NCBI RefSeq assembly: GCF_950023065.1
Contig: NC_088678.1
Location: forward strand, 66,370,460 to 66,434,459
Source of the DNA: Planococcus citri
Taxonomy: Eukaryota; Arthropoda; Insecta; Hemiptera; Pseudococcidae
Direction: 5' to 3'
Length of the DNA: 64,000 nt
Shown piece by piece: positions 48,501 through 59,814 of the stretch. Below the pieces are notes generated by a model. That model searched no databases. It was not told where the DNA came from and saw only the letters and a list, made by a program, of their open reading frames with translations. A program made the translations under genes and the position numbers. The number at the start of each line of letters is the position of its first letter. Within the stretch, counting starts at the first letter, position 1.

Positions 48501-51500
48501 CAAATCGGAGAAGAACTGCTCAAAAATGACCAAATCTTCAATGTTGTAGCCTCCAGAATTCGACTGGGATTCAAGAACTGTTGCATCAGTATTGAGCATG
48601 TTCTATTATGGAGGATTAGTATCATTCATGGGTGGATACATAGTGTCCAAACTAGGAGGAGCAACCAGTTGTGCGTTATGCCTGATGTTATCTGGAATCA
48701 CAACTGTACTTCATCCGATCACCTTACGCTACAATTTTTACTTATTCATGGCGATTCGTTTTCTCACAGGCGTTTTTGAGGTAAATATTTCACTGTGATA
48801 TGGGAAGGATTGCCCTACACACTCTGCTAGTGATTCGTATCAGTCTTTCATAGACGATGTCTCGAAAATACGTACACTAGCCATGTGTACCTTATGTACA
48901 CATATTTTACTCCCTTAAACTGGAAGTTTTGGTAATGTGTTAAATTCTCTAAAAAATAGATATTCTCACCTACACATACACACGTTGTGTATGTGTGGTG
49001 TAAAACAATGTAAAAAATAGGAGAACATTATTTTAAACATAGGGGAATATTATTTCTAATCTGACAGCTCGCGCTCGCACCTAAAGAGGGTGATCTCAGG
49101 TACCTTTCTTCACCCTGTCTACAACCCTTATTATAAATACGAATGCACGAGTGCATAAAATCGCTAATGTTCTTACGATTTCTAGATAGTTGGTTCTTAG
49201 TCACTGCCCGGGGGTATGGCAAGCTTGCTTGTTATACCTAAATATATGATCGCATGAGCACTTGCTCATGTCATCCGCATTTTAGTCTGTACCACTTTCG
49301 GCGTGGAGATTTAACCATGACAAGAGCTATTTAAAATATCTCTTATTGGTTTTTAACATGGATCATCTCACCTCGCGAGTGATCCGCTAAATTACACATG
49401 ATTTAAATAACTCGTGAATTCGTGAAAATTACTCATAAATAATTCGTGAAAACTAAATAAATTACTCTGAAATACTCAAATAACGCATTAACGTAATTTA
49501 AATATCACTGCTAAACGATGCTTAATTTAAATATCACTGCTAAACGAAACGTAGATCAAACTTCTCTGCTAAACGAAACTTAAACTCTTTTTCATTTAAA
49601 TATCTCGTGATTCCAATTCTGTTGTCACCTCTAGTATTAGGGAGTGCAAAGGAGAGACAGTAATATTGCATTGTTATGTAAGTACCTTACAATTTATTCC
49701 CTGGGCTGCGTTCGTCCATCCAGATAAATGTTGCTTTTAACGTAATTATATTTTTAATAAGTGTAAAATTGTAACTTTATCGCATTTTTACGAAGTGTAA
49801 ATATTTTTGTTCATCCCTAAGAAACTCGCGTCGCGTGTTTAATAACTCGTTGAAAAATCTATCTAATGTTCATACTTACGAGCATATACTCGTAAATAAG
49901 ACATAGGTTATAACACTGTACATAAATATCTCTAGACTTGATCTATTTTAATAAAAACATCATTGAAAGGTGTAGAGCTGTGTTTTTGTTTAAATGGTAT
50001 CAAGAAATATCGTTATAAAAGGTTTGAATGATTGAACTCTCCCAAATTGAGCTAGTCTGGGAAACAAGGCAAATATTCCCCACGTAAGGAATATTTCTCG
50101 TCGCGTTCACGAAGAGGAGGATTAATATCTAACTTACCAACCTAATCATTCTCACTCTCTTTATATCAACTGATCAAGTTATATGTACTACAAAACACGT
50201 TGATCTATCACAACATACATTCACAACTTCATAAGTCTCGCACTGGATTTTGACCTTCCGAATGGTTTACATAAAACCAAAAAGCTGAAGGGTCTATATT
50301 TTGTACCTTCTCTATAAATAGAAAGAAAGTTTCCTTTGATAGGTTATATTTTACAGAATTTCCTCATCATCAGTGTGTCTGAGGTATCTTCTAAATGGAT
50401 ATTGAAAAATGAAAGATCAAAGCTGACATCATACAGTGTAAGTGGACTACGAGTGGGTATGGCCATTGTACACGGATTTTGCGGATATTTGGCCCACGGA
50501 TGGGGCTGGCCAATGATATTTTACGCTACAGGTATGTCAAGTATCTGAAGTACATATCTTCACCAAGTACATATATGAATAACACAGACATTATGGCTGG
50601 TAAGAGCTGTAATCTATTCTCTTATCATCGCAAATCTATAAGCATTAATGACAACGTTTCCATCCTACTTTTCAGGTGCTTTTTCTCTGATAACATCGGT
50701 ATGTTGTTTCATCGCGATGAAAAATCAACCTTCGGAAGATAAATGGATCTCTGAAGCTGAGCTAAAATACATAGAATCTCAACAGGAAAACATCACTACT
50801 AGTTCGCGAAAAAATGTAATACTTAAGTATCCTCAATCCTCATAATTACTCGTATATCCATGGACTATGGAGTGAAATTCTCTTGGAAACGATGCAGTCA
50901 CCCTAACTAATAATAAAAAATATGAATTTTTTTACAGGTTAAACATCCATACAGAAATATGCTATCATCAGCTGCAATTTGGGCCTTGTTTGTTGTTAGG
51001 TTCTCTCACATGTGGGTGGTAACCATCGTAGTCACTTTTCTGCCGTTGTATTATAACGGTGAGTGAATATTGAGACTTGCCAATAGGTACCTATTCAAAA
51101 TATATTAACGAATTAAACTCGGTTCCATCACAATTACAGACACAACTGTGGAAAGTATTGAAAAAATAGGAATATTTTCTTCGGTTCCCAACGCAGCTAG
51201 CATCTTCGTCATACCCATTTGTGGAGTATTACTCGATTACAGCAGGAAAATCCATATACCAGTAACATTGGTGAGTGCTGAGAATTCTGATTCAAAAATT
51301 ATCGCACAATTCTGAGCTAATATTTCGTTATTCGTACCAATAGATGCACAAAATGGTGATTGGTGGTTCATTTGCTATCTGCAGCGCACTATTCCTGAGC
51401 AGTGTGATCGTTTCCGATTTCATTTTGTCGATTATTGCTTTCAGTCTGATACAGATGTTTTTAGGCATCATTATTCTGATCACGCAGTAAGTAATACTAC

Positions 51501-53864
51501 CTAGACCTACTAAGGCACATTCCTTGTGAGACCACGTTTGATTTCCCAATATCCAAAATATACTATATTTCAAAACTCACTATTTTGAATGGAGAGTCAA
51601 TGAAATTTAAAACGCTCAAAACTCAACTTCCAAGATGAAAGTTCAACTGATATGGAACTTAACGACGAAGTCAAAAGTTGAAAGTTATGGGTACGATTCA
51701 TAAATCGAAAAAAATTGCTAGTGCAGATTCGTTTTCAATCTCCTTTTAACAAACTAACATCAAAAATGGGATTTTAATTACACCGAATCACACAACGACC
51801 CCAGCCTTTATCATGGCCTCGAGCTAATTAAAATATGTGCCAACAAATCTTTCTAAATGGCGCATAATTATTGGATCACTAGATTGAAGATTATTGAGGG
51901 TATCTGCGTGACTTCGAATATCCCTCTATTAATTCCACTTCCTACAGTCAAATTTGAATTCGATGATGTTTTGAAAAATTGCAAAATTCGAAATTTTTCG
52001 CATTCTGTTTTATAAATTGAAATTCTGGATTTTTGACCACCAGTTTCATAATTTGGACCAATGTAATATTCACAAGTGGGTCATTCCACGTCAAATCAAC
52101 TAAGAAGAGGTAAGGAGGGTCGGCGATTTTTTTGAAATTTTTCCAGTGAAAAGATGTTTTGAAGGGATGACAAATGGTGCAAATTGCAGCCCTCTAGCCT
52201 TTTTTTAAAGGCTGCTAGGGGGTGTCAAATTTTTCAGTGAACTTGAAATATCATCCATTTCAGCAGTGGATTACTCGATAATCACGATACCTACCAAAAT
52301 GGAACTTTTTCCATAAGTTAGGGGTTTTAAAAAGCTTTTTGGTGATATCATAAAAATCAGTGTTGCCACTTTTTTTTGGTACCAAAAATTAGCTCGAAAA
52401 GTTTCAAAACGTGGATTTCATGCGGTTCCAACTCTCAAAAATTCTGAAAAAAATATATTTTGGACTACTTTTCATGCTGAACAACATATTAGAAAATTGG
52501 ACTGGCATTATGTCGTAAAGTCGATTTAAAAAAATTGAAAGTTGGCGAAAAAAATGCGATTTTTTTATTTAAAACATAGAAACAAGTTTTGACTGGTGAA
52601 GTTGACCCATCTGACCCCTATTTTTACATATCCGTTGATAAGTAGAAAAAAACCCTTCACTCGATGAAATAAACTCATCACAAAAAAATCAAAATTCGAA
52701 AAAATTCTATTTTCAATTCCAAACATCAAAAATCGTTTAAATTTATTTGGTTGACTTATTTTGGGCTCTATGTGACGTATTTCATAAAAATCACACTCAC
52801 AATCAAAAAAATAAAAATTCGTTCATTTTTTGAATTTTATCGAATTTTGATTTTTTTGTGAGGAGTTTGTTTTATCGAGTAAAAAGGGTTTTTTCAACTT
52901 TTTCAACAGATACGCAAAAATAGGGATCAAATGGGTCAACTTCACTAGTCAAAACTTTTTTTCATGTTTTAAATCAAAAAATCACATTTTTTTCGCAAAC
53001 TTTCAATTTTTTTAAATTGACTTTACGACATAATGTCATTTCAATTTTCTAATATGTTGTTCAGCGTGAAAAGTAGTCCATAATATATTTTTTTCAGAAT
53101 TTTTGAGAGTCGGAACCACATGAAAACTACGTTTTGAAACTTTTCGAGCTAATTTTTCGTACGAAAAAAAGTGGCAACACTGATTTTTATGATATCACCA
53201 AAAAGCCTTTCAAAATCCCTAACTTTTGGAAAAAGTTCCATTTTGGTAGGTATCGCGGTTATTGAGTAATCCTTTGCTGAAATTGATGATATTTCAAGTT
53301 CACTGAAAACTTTGATATTCCTTAGCAGCCTTTAAAAAAGTGCTCGAGGGCTGCGATTTGCGCCATTGGTCATCTCCTCAAAAGATCTTTCCACAGAAAA
53401 AATTCCAAAAAAATCGTCGACTCCCCTTACCAGTTCTTGGTCGAACTGACGTGGAATGGCCCAAATTCCCTAATTAAATCACTGAGAAATTTTTTCCGCA
53501 GAATAATTATCATCAGTGTGGCTCCCAACAGTAGCGGAGCTGTCGCAGGATTGGTTACTTTCGTTTCTTCGATAAGTAATATTTTAGCACGAGAAATGAC
53601 AGGATACATGACGACCAACCGGGTAAGTGTTCAAAAAGTAACAGCTTATATTTCGATTAGAAATTAATTTCATTTATAAATAATACGTCTTTTGTGTAGA
53701 ATATGGAAGAGTGGAATAATTGCTTCATTTTGTCAAGTGTGATACTTATGCTAAGTGCTGTGATATTTGCATTTTACGGATCGAGTGAACCTCAATCGTG
53801 GTCAAAGTTGCCAAGTCCAGACGATCTCGCTCACGAAAATCAGACCAAAAAAATCACTCCGTAG
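45537..53864 (+). CDS. SLC17-family transporter H (duplicate of G)
   Basis: Predicted 487 aa. Exons: 45537-45598, 45688-45862, 48550-48780, 50357-50531, 50676-50815, 50938-51058, 51140-51270, 51344-51486, 53502-53622, 53700-53864. Closest paralogue is G: shared IRFNISIAVVEMTS (Arg54), WILKNERSKL, GWGWPMIFYATG, NQPSEDKWIS, SVAPNSSGAV and GSSEPQSWS. Unlike G, the frame is open upstream of the conserved ATG: an in-frame ATG at 45450 would add 29 residues rich in Arg, Ala and Gln; I keep the start shared with G but cannot exclude the longer form. Introns 2, 3 and 8 carry large insertions (two P2 palindromes, another palindrome, a solo LTR). AATAAA is at 53933-53938. Confidence 0.9.
46155..47533. 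mobile_element. P2 palindromic element in intron 2 of H
   Basis: A 1,379 bp near-complete palindrome. It starts GGGTCATTCCACGTCAATTG at 46155, ends with the complement at 47533, and has its centre near 46,840. The flanks are CATA on both sides (46151-46154 and 47534-47537), a candidate 4 bp target duplication. ORFs on it are mirror artefacts of the two arms. Confidence 0.85.
47541..48450. repeat. Palindrome in intron 2 of H, centre near 48,000
   Basis: Arms of about 450 bp, diverged. Paired blocks include 'ttgcccaacttcatttttcg' with 'cgaaaaatgaagttggcca', 'cctgtttaacgagtttatct' with 'agataaactcgttaaacagg', and 'cacctcaagagtggtttttt' with its complement. It contains GGCTCCAG, so it may be a distant P1 relative. 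It abuts the P2 element with only a few bases between. Confidence 0.75.
48794..50219 (+). mobile_element. Solo LTR candidate in intron 3 of H
   Basis: Intron 3 of G is 87 bp whereas that of H is 1,576 bp. The extra DNA runs from TGTGATATGG at 48794 to CAACATACA at 50219 (TG...CA ends) and is flanked by TTCAC on both sides (48789-48793, 50220-50224), a 5 bp target duplication. An AATAAA near 49,951 suits an LTR. No gag/pol or internal region exists, so it would be a 1,426 bp solo LTR left by LTR-LTR recombination. The family is not identified; the orientation is taken from the AATAAA. Confidence 0.65.
52078..53462. mobile_element. P2 palindromic element in intron 8 of H
   Basis: A second copy of the P2 family in the same gene, GGGTCATTCCACGTCAAATC at 52078 to ...GACGTGGAATGGCCC at 53462, about 1,385 bp. 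Flanks are AAGT and AAAT, a possible imperfect 4 bp duplication. The corresponding intron of G (42911-43909, 999 bp) contains no such palindrome. Confidence 0.8.
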
Positions 53865-54676
53865 AACACAGTTCACCATTTCACCAGCGATTGTTCCATT
53901 GATCTTTAAATATGAATCCAATAATTCAAAATAATAAAATTTTCAAAACCTTTTTAAAAGTTGTTCGCTAAAAAACAAGCAGACAAGAAAATCGTAAAAA
54001 TGATAAATAAGTGGGTAAATTATTCACGACGTTCGAATCCCATCTACACACCTTCCAATTTTCACCTGTACCTTGACCTAGGTACTCGAAAAACGATCAA
54101 CTGCGCAACATGAAAAAAATTAATCCTTTTACGAGCCATTGGGAAATCACAGCGCATTATTTCATTCCACGAATAATTGTACGAGTAGATATAGATAATA
54201 TGTACCTACGTACATGACATTGAAACCCAAAATAATTTTTTGAACGGAGTTACGAGCCGAATATAGAATTAATTTACATCCCTCGTAATAGGTATCTGCC
54301 GTAATTTCCATTTTCACTCGATCTTTTTATTCATCATAACGATGAACGAGCTCTTCTCGAAATTATTTTGTACTATTGAATGGACTGGGATTTTTGGGTT
54401 TGTGTTGGCTTCTTGGGAAGATTATTATTATTCAAATTAGTACATCGTCGTCGGTGTAAACTACACCATATGATTAGATCTTCTTTCAGGTATATTCTTT
54501 TAAAATAATGCGAGATCTAAAAAGGTACCTACTGGAAGGGGAAACACTATTGTTGTGAGGTAAAAAATACCTTTAACGTGTATACTTGGGATTTTAGTTT
54601 ACAATGTGATAAATAATCGATATGAAGCGCCTGTTTAGCGTCAAATCTCGCTGAAAGAGCTGTCAAAAGTTTCAAT
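53865..54676. other. H to P450 intergenic region
   Basis: About 0.8 kb without a gene. From about 54,160 it matches the region in front of the second P450 (about 62,500 on), including 'aataattttttgaacggagt', 'ttccattttcactcgatctt' and 'cggtgtaaactacaccatat'. The palindromic GGTGTAAACTACACC-like block and the 'gcgagatctaaaaaggtacct' block are kept in both copies and are candidate promoter elements. Confidence 0.5.
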
Positions 54677-57600
54677 ATGGTCGTGTGTTTCGCGCTAATT
54701 ATCTTGTTAATAATCTGTGCTTTGGCATTGGCCAATCAAAAGCCTAAAAATTATCCTCCGGGTAAGTGATTATTTAATTTTTTTCATTCTTTCAAACCAT
54801 TGATGCTGTACATAAACGCGAGTTTTGTGTCAACAAATTAGCCAATAAAATTGACTAAAATGCATAATTATTCGCAGGTCCTTTATGGCTTCCTTTTCTC
54901 GGGTGTTTTTTGCAAATACGGAACATATACGTGAAAAAACGATATTATCACTTTGTATGGGCCCAAATGCAGCAAATTTACGGTTCCATAGTAGGCTTAA
55001 AACTGGGAATGAATAAAGTTATCGTCGTTTCTGGTTACGAAGCAGTTCAACAGGTGATGGTTAAGAATGATTTTCAAGGGAGACCAGACGGATTCTGTTT
55101 TCGTTTACGTACCCTCGGTAAAAGACTGGGTTAGTGTGATTGATTAATAATGTTTTATGCTCAACTTTTAATTATGTAGAGACGAAAAACATCTAGATCA
55201 AATTCAACGTTTCGTGTATTTTTAGGTGTAGTTTTCGTAGAAGGTTCGTTTATGAAAGAACAAAGGCGGTTTTGTCTATCTCAACTTCGACTCTTCGGAT
55301 GGGGTAAGACGCAGATGAACGATATCGTAACCAAAGAAGCTATAGAAGTGGTCAATTCAATTAAAACTGAATGCCAAGTAAGTCTAAGACTATATAATTA
55401 TCTGTATATACTTATAAATAGTAAGTAGGCATGTAGGTAGGTGAAATTAGGTACTCATCACGTGTAGCTTGTAAACATTAAAAATTTCAAACAACTGGAA
55501 TGTTAATTTGAAATATTTTCCAAACTCGATCGCAGCGAGGCCCAATCCAAGTTGAACAACTCTTCGACGTGAGTACTTTGAACACGATATGGACCATGAT
55601 TGCTAGCGATCGGTTTTCATTGGACGATGAAAAGTTACGAAAACTCGTGTATTTAGTTCACGAAGGGTTTCGATTGCTGGATATGTCCGGTGGACCTCTC
55701 AATCAAATGCCATTTATTCGCTACGTGGCTCCGAAGAAATCCGGATATACTTCTATAATAGCCATTATCGCCGAACTGGTGGATTTCCTGAAGGTGAGTC
55801 CGATTTTAATCTCGAAAAATTCAACTTGATGTCTCAAAAAAAAATTGTAATGGAGAAAAAAAGGGGGTTCCTAAATTCAAAAGCTGAATTTCATTTTACG
55901 ATTTTTGCAAAATTTTGAAAATTTCAAAACTAGATCAAATTTGGTTAGAGAGCAGACATTTTGAATTGATTGTCGGGGGGGGGGGGGTCAAGTCATTCTG
56001 AAGTATACATACAACAGATCTCTGGATTCTCCAGTTTTGAAAATATAAGCATAAAAGACCCAAAATTCAGCCATTTTTTCAACAATTATTTCATTTGACA
56101 GAAAATGCTAATGTATTTTAAAAATCCATCGAAAAGTTGAAATAGGGTACTGGAGATCATTTTGCAATTTTTGCAATTTTTGGAAATTTTCAAAAATTCA
56201 AAAAATCTACTTCATTTCAACGTTTCAACTGTTTTAAAAGATATTTATCGAAACACGAGCCAGTGTAAATACTTTTCACTTAATTTCACCTGCGTTTTGG
56301 ACCATGCTGGACCTTCCAGTCAGTTTTCAAATTTTTGCAGATCGATAAATTCAAAATTTTTTGGAGTGCCCGAAATAATTTTCAATCGTTTCAGGTTGTA
56401 AATGTTGAATTTCAACAGAGCTAGTTCAAAAAAAAATTTTTAACCAATTTGTGAATTCCAGCAAAAAAAAAATGATCAAAATGGTTTAAAAGGCTGACTA
56501 AAAACTAACAAATTTGAAAAAGAGCAGAGTGTGGTTAAATGAAGTAATAGTTTTTCACTGATTCAATCTGTCTTAAAAAAATCACATTTCACAGAAAAAA
56601 ATCAAAAAGTACCCTTAAAAGCACCTAATTTTAAGATTTCCAAAAATTGGGCAAAAATCCAAAAATAAATATGGGGACTAGAAATTTTTGGTTTCGGGAT
56701 CAATCTTGGTCCTGCTGAAATCAAAGTCTCGTTTACTTCTTCATTTTTTCAATTTTTTTTTACCAGAATAATTTGAATTTTCTCAGTTACATTTTCATAG
56801 TTTTTTTTTCAATTTTTCATTTTTTCTAAATTTTAACACCATCAAAAAATGATGATTTTTATATCGCTGTTCTTTCCCAGAATACCCCCCGTCTTTCATT
56901 CCTTTCATCCAAAACCCACCTATGCCAAATTCGACTCTTTTTAATTGAATTTCCTTCATTTAGGACGTTGTCAAAAAACATCAAGAGTTACAAGGCGACA
57001 GTTTCATTAACACTTTCCTTCAAGAAGTAAACAACAACAAAAGCAACAAAGATAGCACGTTTACAGGTAAGCTTCAAATTGATCGATGTGTTAGTACTTT
57101 AGTGTGCTCCCATATTGATAAAAATTTCACACTGTGCATATGATTTATCACATACTATCGAACTAATACAACTTTTTACACAGAAAATCAGCTATTGGCA
57201 ATACTAATGGATTTTTTCATGGCTGGCACGGAGACTACTAGTAATACATTATCATTTATAATCCATTACCTAGTAAAATATCCTCAAGTTCAAGAAAAAA
57301 TTCACGCTGAAATAGACAAAGCTTTGAGCCCTCAACAGATTCCTACAATGGAGGATAGAGAAAAGTATGAATTTAAAAAAATTGCTTTCAGCTTTGACAA
57401 TTTACATTCACGCTTCACGTGACAGATCACATCGTCTGATTAAAATTAACCTTGCACTTTGATCTTCAGATTGGTATATTTGGAAGCGACTATAATGGAA
57501 GTACAGAGACATGGAAGCCCAGTTCCAATCGCTATACCTCATAAAGCTATTCAGGATACCGAGTTGATGAATTATTCAATACCTAAAGTAGGTTAAATTC

Positions 57601-58124
57601 AATTGGTTATTACGTAGTTCTAATACAAATTACGTCAATTTAATCTGAGCGAGAACTGAGATACCTAAATCTGAACACAATTCATTTATTTGTTTTTGTC
57701 TCTTTGAAGGACACAATTGTATTACCGAGCATATGGAGCGTTCACATGGACGAAGATTATTGGAAAGATCCTCACGTCTTCAGACCGGAACGTTTCATAG
57801 ACTCCAAAGGTAAAATAATCCAGCACACCCACTTCATGCCGTTTGGAATAGGTAAAATGCAATGCTCAAAATTAGGTGTAAAACGTACCTATTTAGCATC
57901 AAATTGATCGTGATTTAACTAGGTATTATGCTGGTTTACTTTCAGGAAAACGAAGATGCATCGGGGAGATTTTAGCAAAAACTACGTTATTCATATTCCT
58001 ATCAGCGATACTTCAGAATTTCAAACTTGAATCGAATTCAGATGAAGATTTTACTGCCAAGGTTCTGGATGGTGTTACTCTAGCTTTGGCTCCATTTCAA
58101 GTTAAATTTATTCCTCGAAAATGA
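54677..58124 (+). CDS. Cytochrome P450, CYP2 clan (complete)
   Basis: A 489-aa ER-anchored haem-thiolate monooxygenase. Exons: 54677-54761, 54878-55129, 55226-55377, 55536-55793, 56964-57066, 57184-57364, 57470-57587, 57710-57851, 57946-58124. An N-terminal hydrophobic anchor (about residues 2-20) is followed by the PPGP hinge at 27-30. The I-helix oxygen-activation motif AGTETT lies at 297-302, EVQR (the ExxR of the K helix) at 354-357, PERF at 409-412, and the haem loop FGIGKRRCIG at 428-437 with Cys435 as the iron ligand. All catalytic marks are present. The VEGSFMKEQRRF segment and overall layout recall the CYP15/CYP305/CYP303 branch of the insect CYP2 clan, in which CYP15 epoxidises methyl farnesoate in juvenile hormone synthesis; subfamily and substrate are not determined. 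AATAAA is near 58288-58293. Confidence 0.93.
55794..56963. other. Long intron 4 of the first P450
   Basis: 1.17 kb of AT-rich sequence with a poly-G tract (about 55,975-55,987) and weakly repeated 'ttttcaaaatt' strings. No ORF or terminal inverted repeat is convincing. Confidence 0.5.
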
Positions 58125-58494
58125 TTCCACTTCGCAGTAAAAAAAAAGGGAGGTTTTGAGAAAGAACGCGCTAACGAGGCTCGCTCCCCAATCCAAAAAT
58201 CTTTATACAACTGAAAAAAAATTTCAAAACGAAAAAACGGAACCGAAAACTGAAAACACTCCCTGAAAAGACCGACTTTTCTTCAAAAATAAAAATCTTT
58301 TATGAACGAATTGATTCACTTCTTTTGAAACATTGGTATGGCAATTAATCTGTTAACAACCAAATCGAGTCATTTACGAACGATTGGTGATCAATGAAAT
58401 TAATTGATTTCCTGGTAAATCATTCGCAAACGGATCAATTAATTTACGATTGATTCAGTTTTTGTGAAACTATAATGTATAGGAATTGATATGT

Positions 58495-58926
58495 TTTCAA
58501 GGGAAGTGACGGCATCCCTGTATGGGGTGGTGCTGCTGGACAGCATCTAGAGCCTATTAGGCGCTTACAGAGCACGCAATTCGAAATATTTAAAGACTGG
58601 AAGCTCGAACGTGGAGACACCACAAGAGACACTTTTAGAAAACTTAGAATACTCCGGGTAGATCAAATATACACTCTGTCCCTTATACGGTGTATGTGCA
58701 TGAGAATAAAAAACAGCTTGGAAAAGGTACAGTGAATAGGAGCGGTCTCAGGGAGGGGAGAATACGGGCAGCCAGGCAGAAGCTCTTCAACAGGACTAGA
58801 TCTACAATGCAGGCAGCATTTAAGGCTCCAGGTGTCTTTAACTCAGTACCTGCTGAACTCAGGCAACTGAAAATTGGTAAACGGTTTAGGAAAAAAGTGA
58901 CTGAGTGGCTTCTGGATACAGGCTGA
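58495..58926 (+). pseudogene. LINE (non-LTR) reverse-transcriptase 3' fragment
   Basis: The first part (about 58,500-58,730) translates to SDGIPVWGGA...RRLQSTQFEIFKDW, the C-terminal end of a non-LTR reverse transcriptase where W-GG and R-LQ are typical. After one frameshift near 58,700-58,730 the second part (to TGA at 58,924-58,926) gives FKAPGVFNSVPAELRQLK ... FRKKVTEWLLDTG, the usual jockey/CR1-type tail. The 5' end is truncated as expected for LINE copies. Its 3' UTR motif 'ttaatctctggcctagcgt' appears twice (near 58,957 and 59,801). Confidence 0.7.
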
Positions 58927-58975
58927 CTTTTGCTTGTTTGTGCCTCCTTCTGTGTGGTTAATCTCTGGCCTAGCG

Positions 58976-59590
58976 TGCATCATTAAACGTGTCACTTCAA
59001 GAGGGGCATAAGTTGACATATGTCTTTTTTGCTGTGACAACGGATTCGTGTTCCCTGAAGTCTTGGCAACATAATAAGACCACGCCCACTTTCCAAACGA
59101 TGTTTGACCATTTTGACATCACCGCATCGGCACCGTAGATATTTCTTTTTAATTTTTTAGAAAAAAATTTTGTCATTTTTTGGCGTATGATTTTTCCGTC
59201 GCAGGAGAAGGTAAAAATGAAAATTTTTATATGAAAATGTTCGTTGTTTCATCCTGGAAATTTTTTTTTAATACCTGCATACACGAAAGGTGTGACGTCA
59301 TTAATGCGAAACTGATGAAAATTACAGTTTGTCACTTCAAAAAGGACATATAACTTGAAGTTTTAAAATTGCTTTGGAGAAAAGAGAAATTTATATTGTG
59401 TGATGGGCGAGGTGTTTTCTTGTGGTGAAAAGATGAAATTTTGAGAATACAAAACGTTTCCGGCTGAATTCCCAACGTAAATATGAAAAAAATTGCACTG
59501 AAAACTTCAAACGTGATTTCTCAAAATCGGCATTTTTGACTAATGTCCTTTTTGAAGTGACACGTTCTTTGTCTTTCACACCGTGCATTA
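58976..59590. mobile_element. Foldback-like insertion in LINE-derived sequence
   Basis: The block CGTGTCACTTCAAGAGG at about 58,988 has an inverted partner CCTTTTTGAAGTGACACG at about 59,547-59,564, and a third, direct copy TTGTCACTTCAAAAAGG lies at about 59,329. The surrounding 'gtgcatcatta' and 'gtgcattaa' suggest the element split a single site. The ends are imperfect; a moderate call. Confidence 0.5.
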
Positions 59591-59814
59591 AATGGTATTT
59601 TGATTACTTGTCATGTGTTTAGTCCGTACATTTATTGCTGTATTTTTATTTCCTGTATTTATCTATTTATTTAAGATGTAACTATACATATATAATTATT
59701 TTTTTCTCTTACCCGCTGTATTTACTTATTTACTTACTTTTCTCACTTTTCTAACTTTTCTGTGCTCTATTGTCTTGCATCTGTGCCTCTTTCTGTGTGG
59801 TTAATCTCTGGCCT

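Noticed and set aside
58444..58632. Minus-strand ORF over the LINE fragment
   Set aside because: The plus strand carries the reverse-transcriptase tail motifs; this is its antisense shadow.
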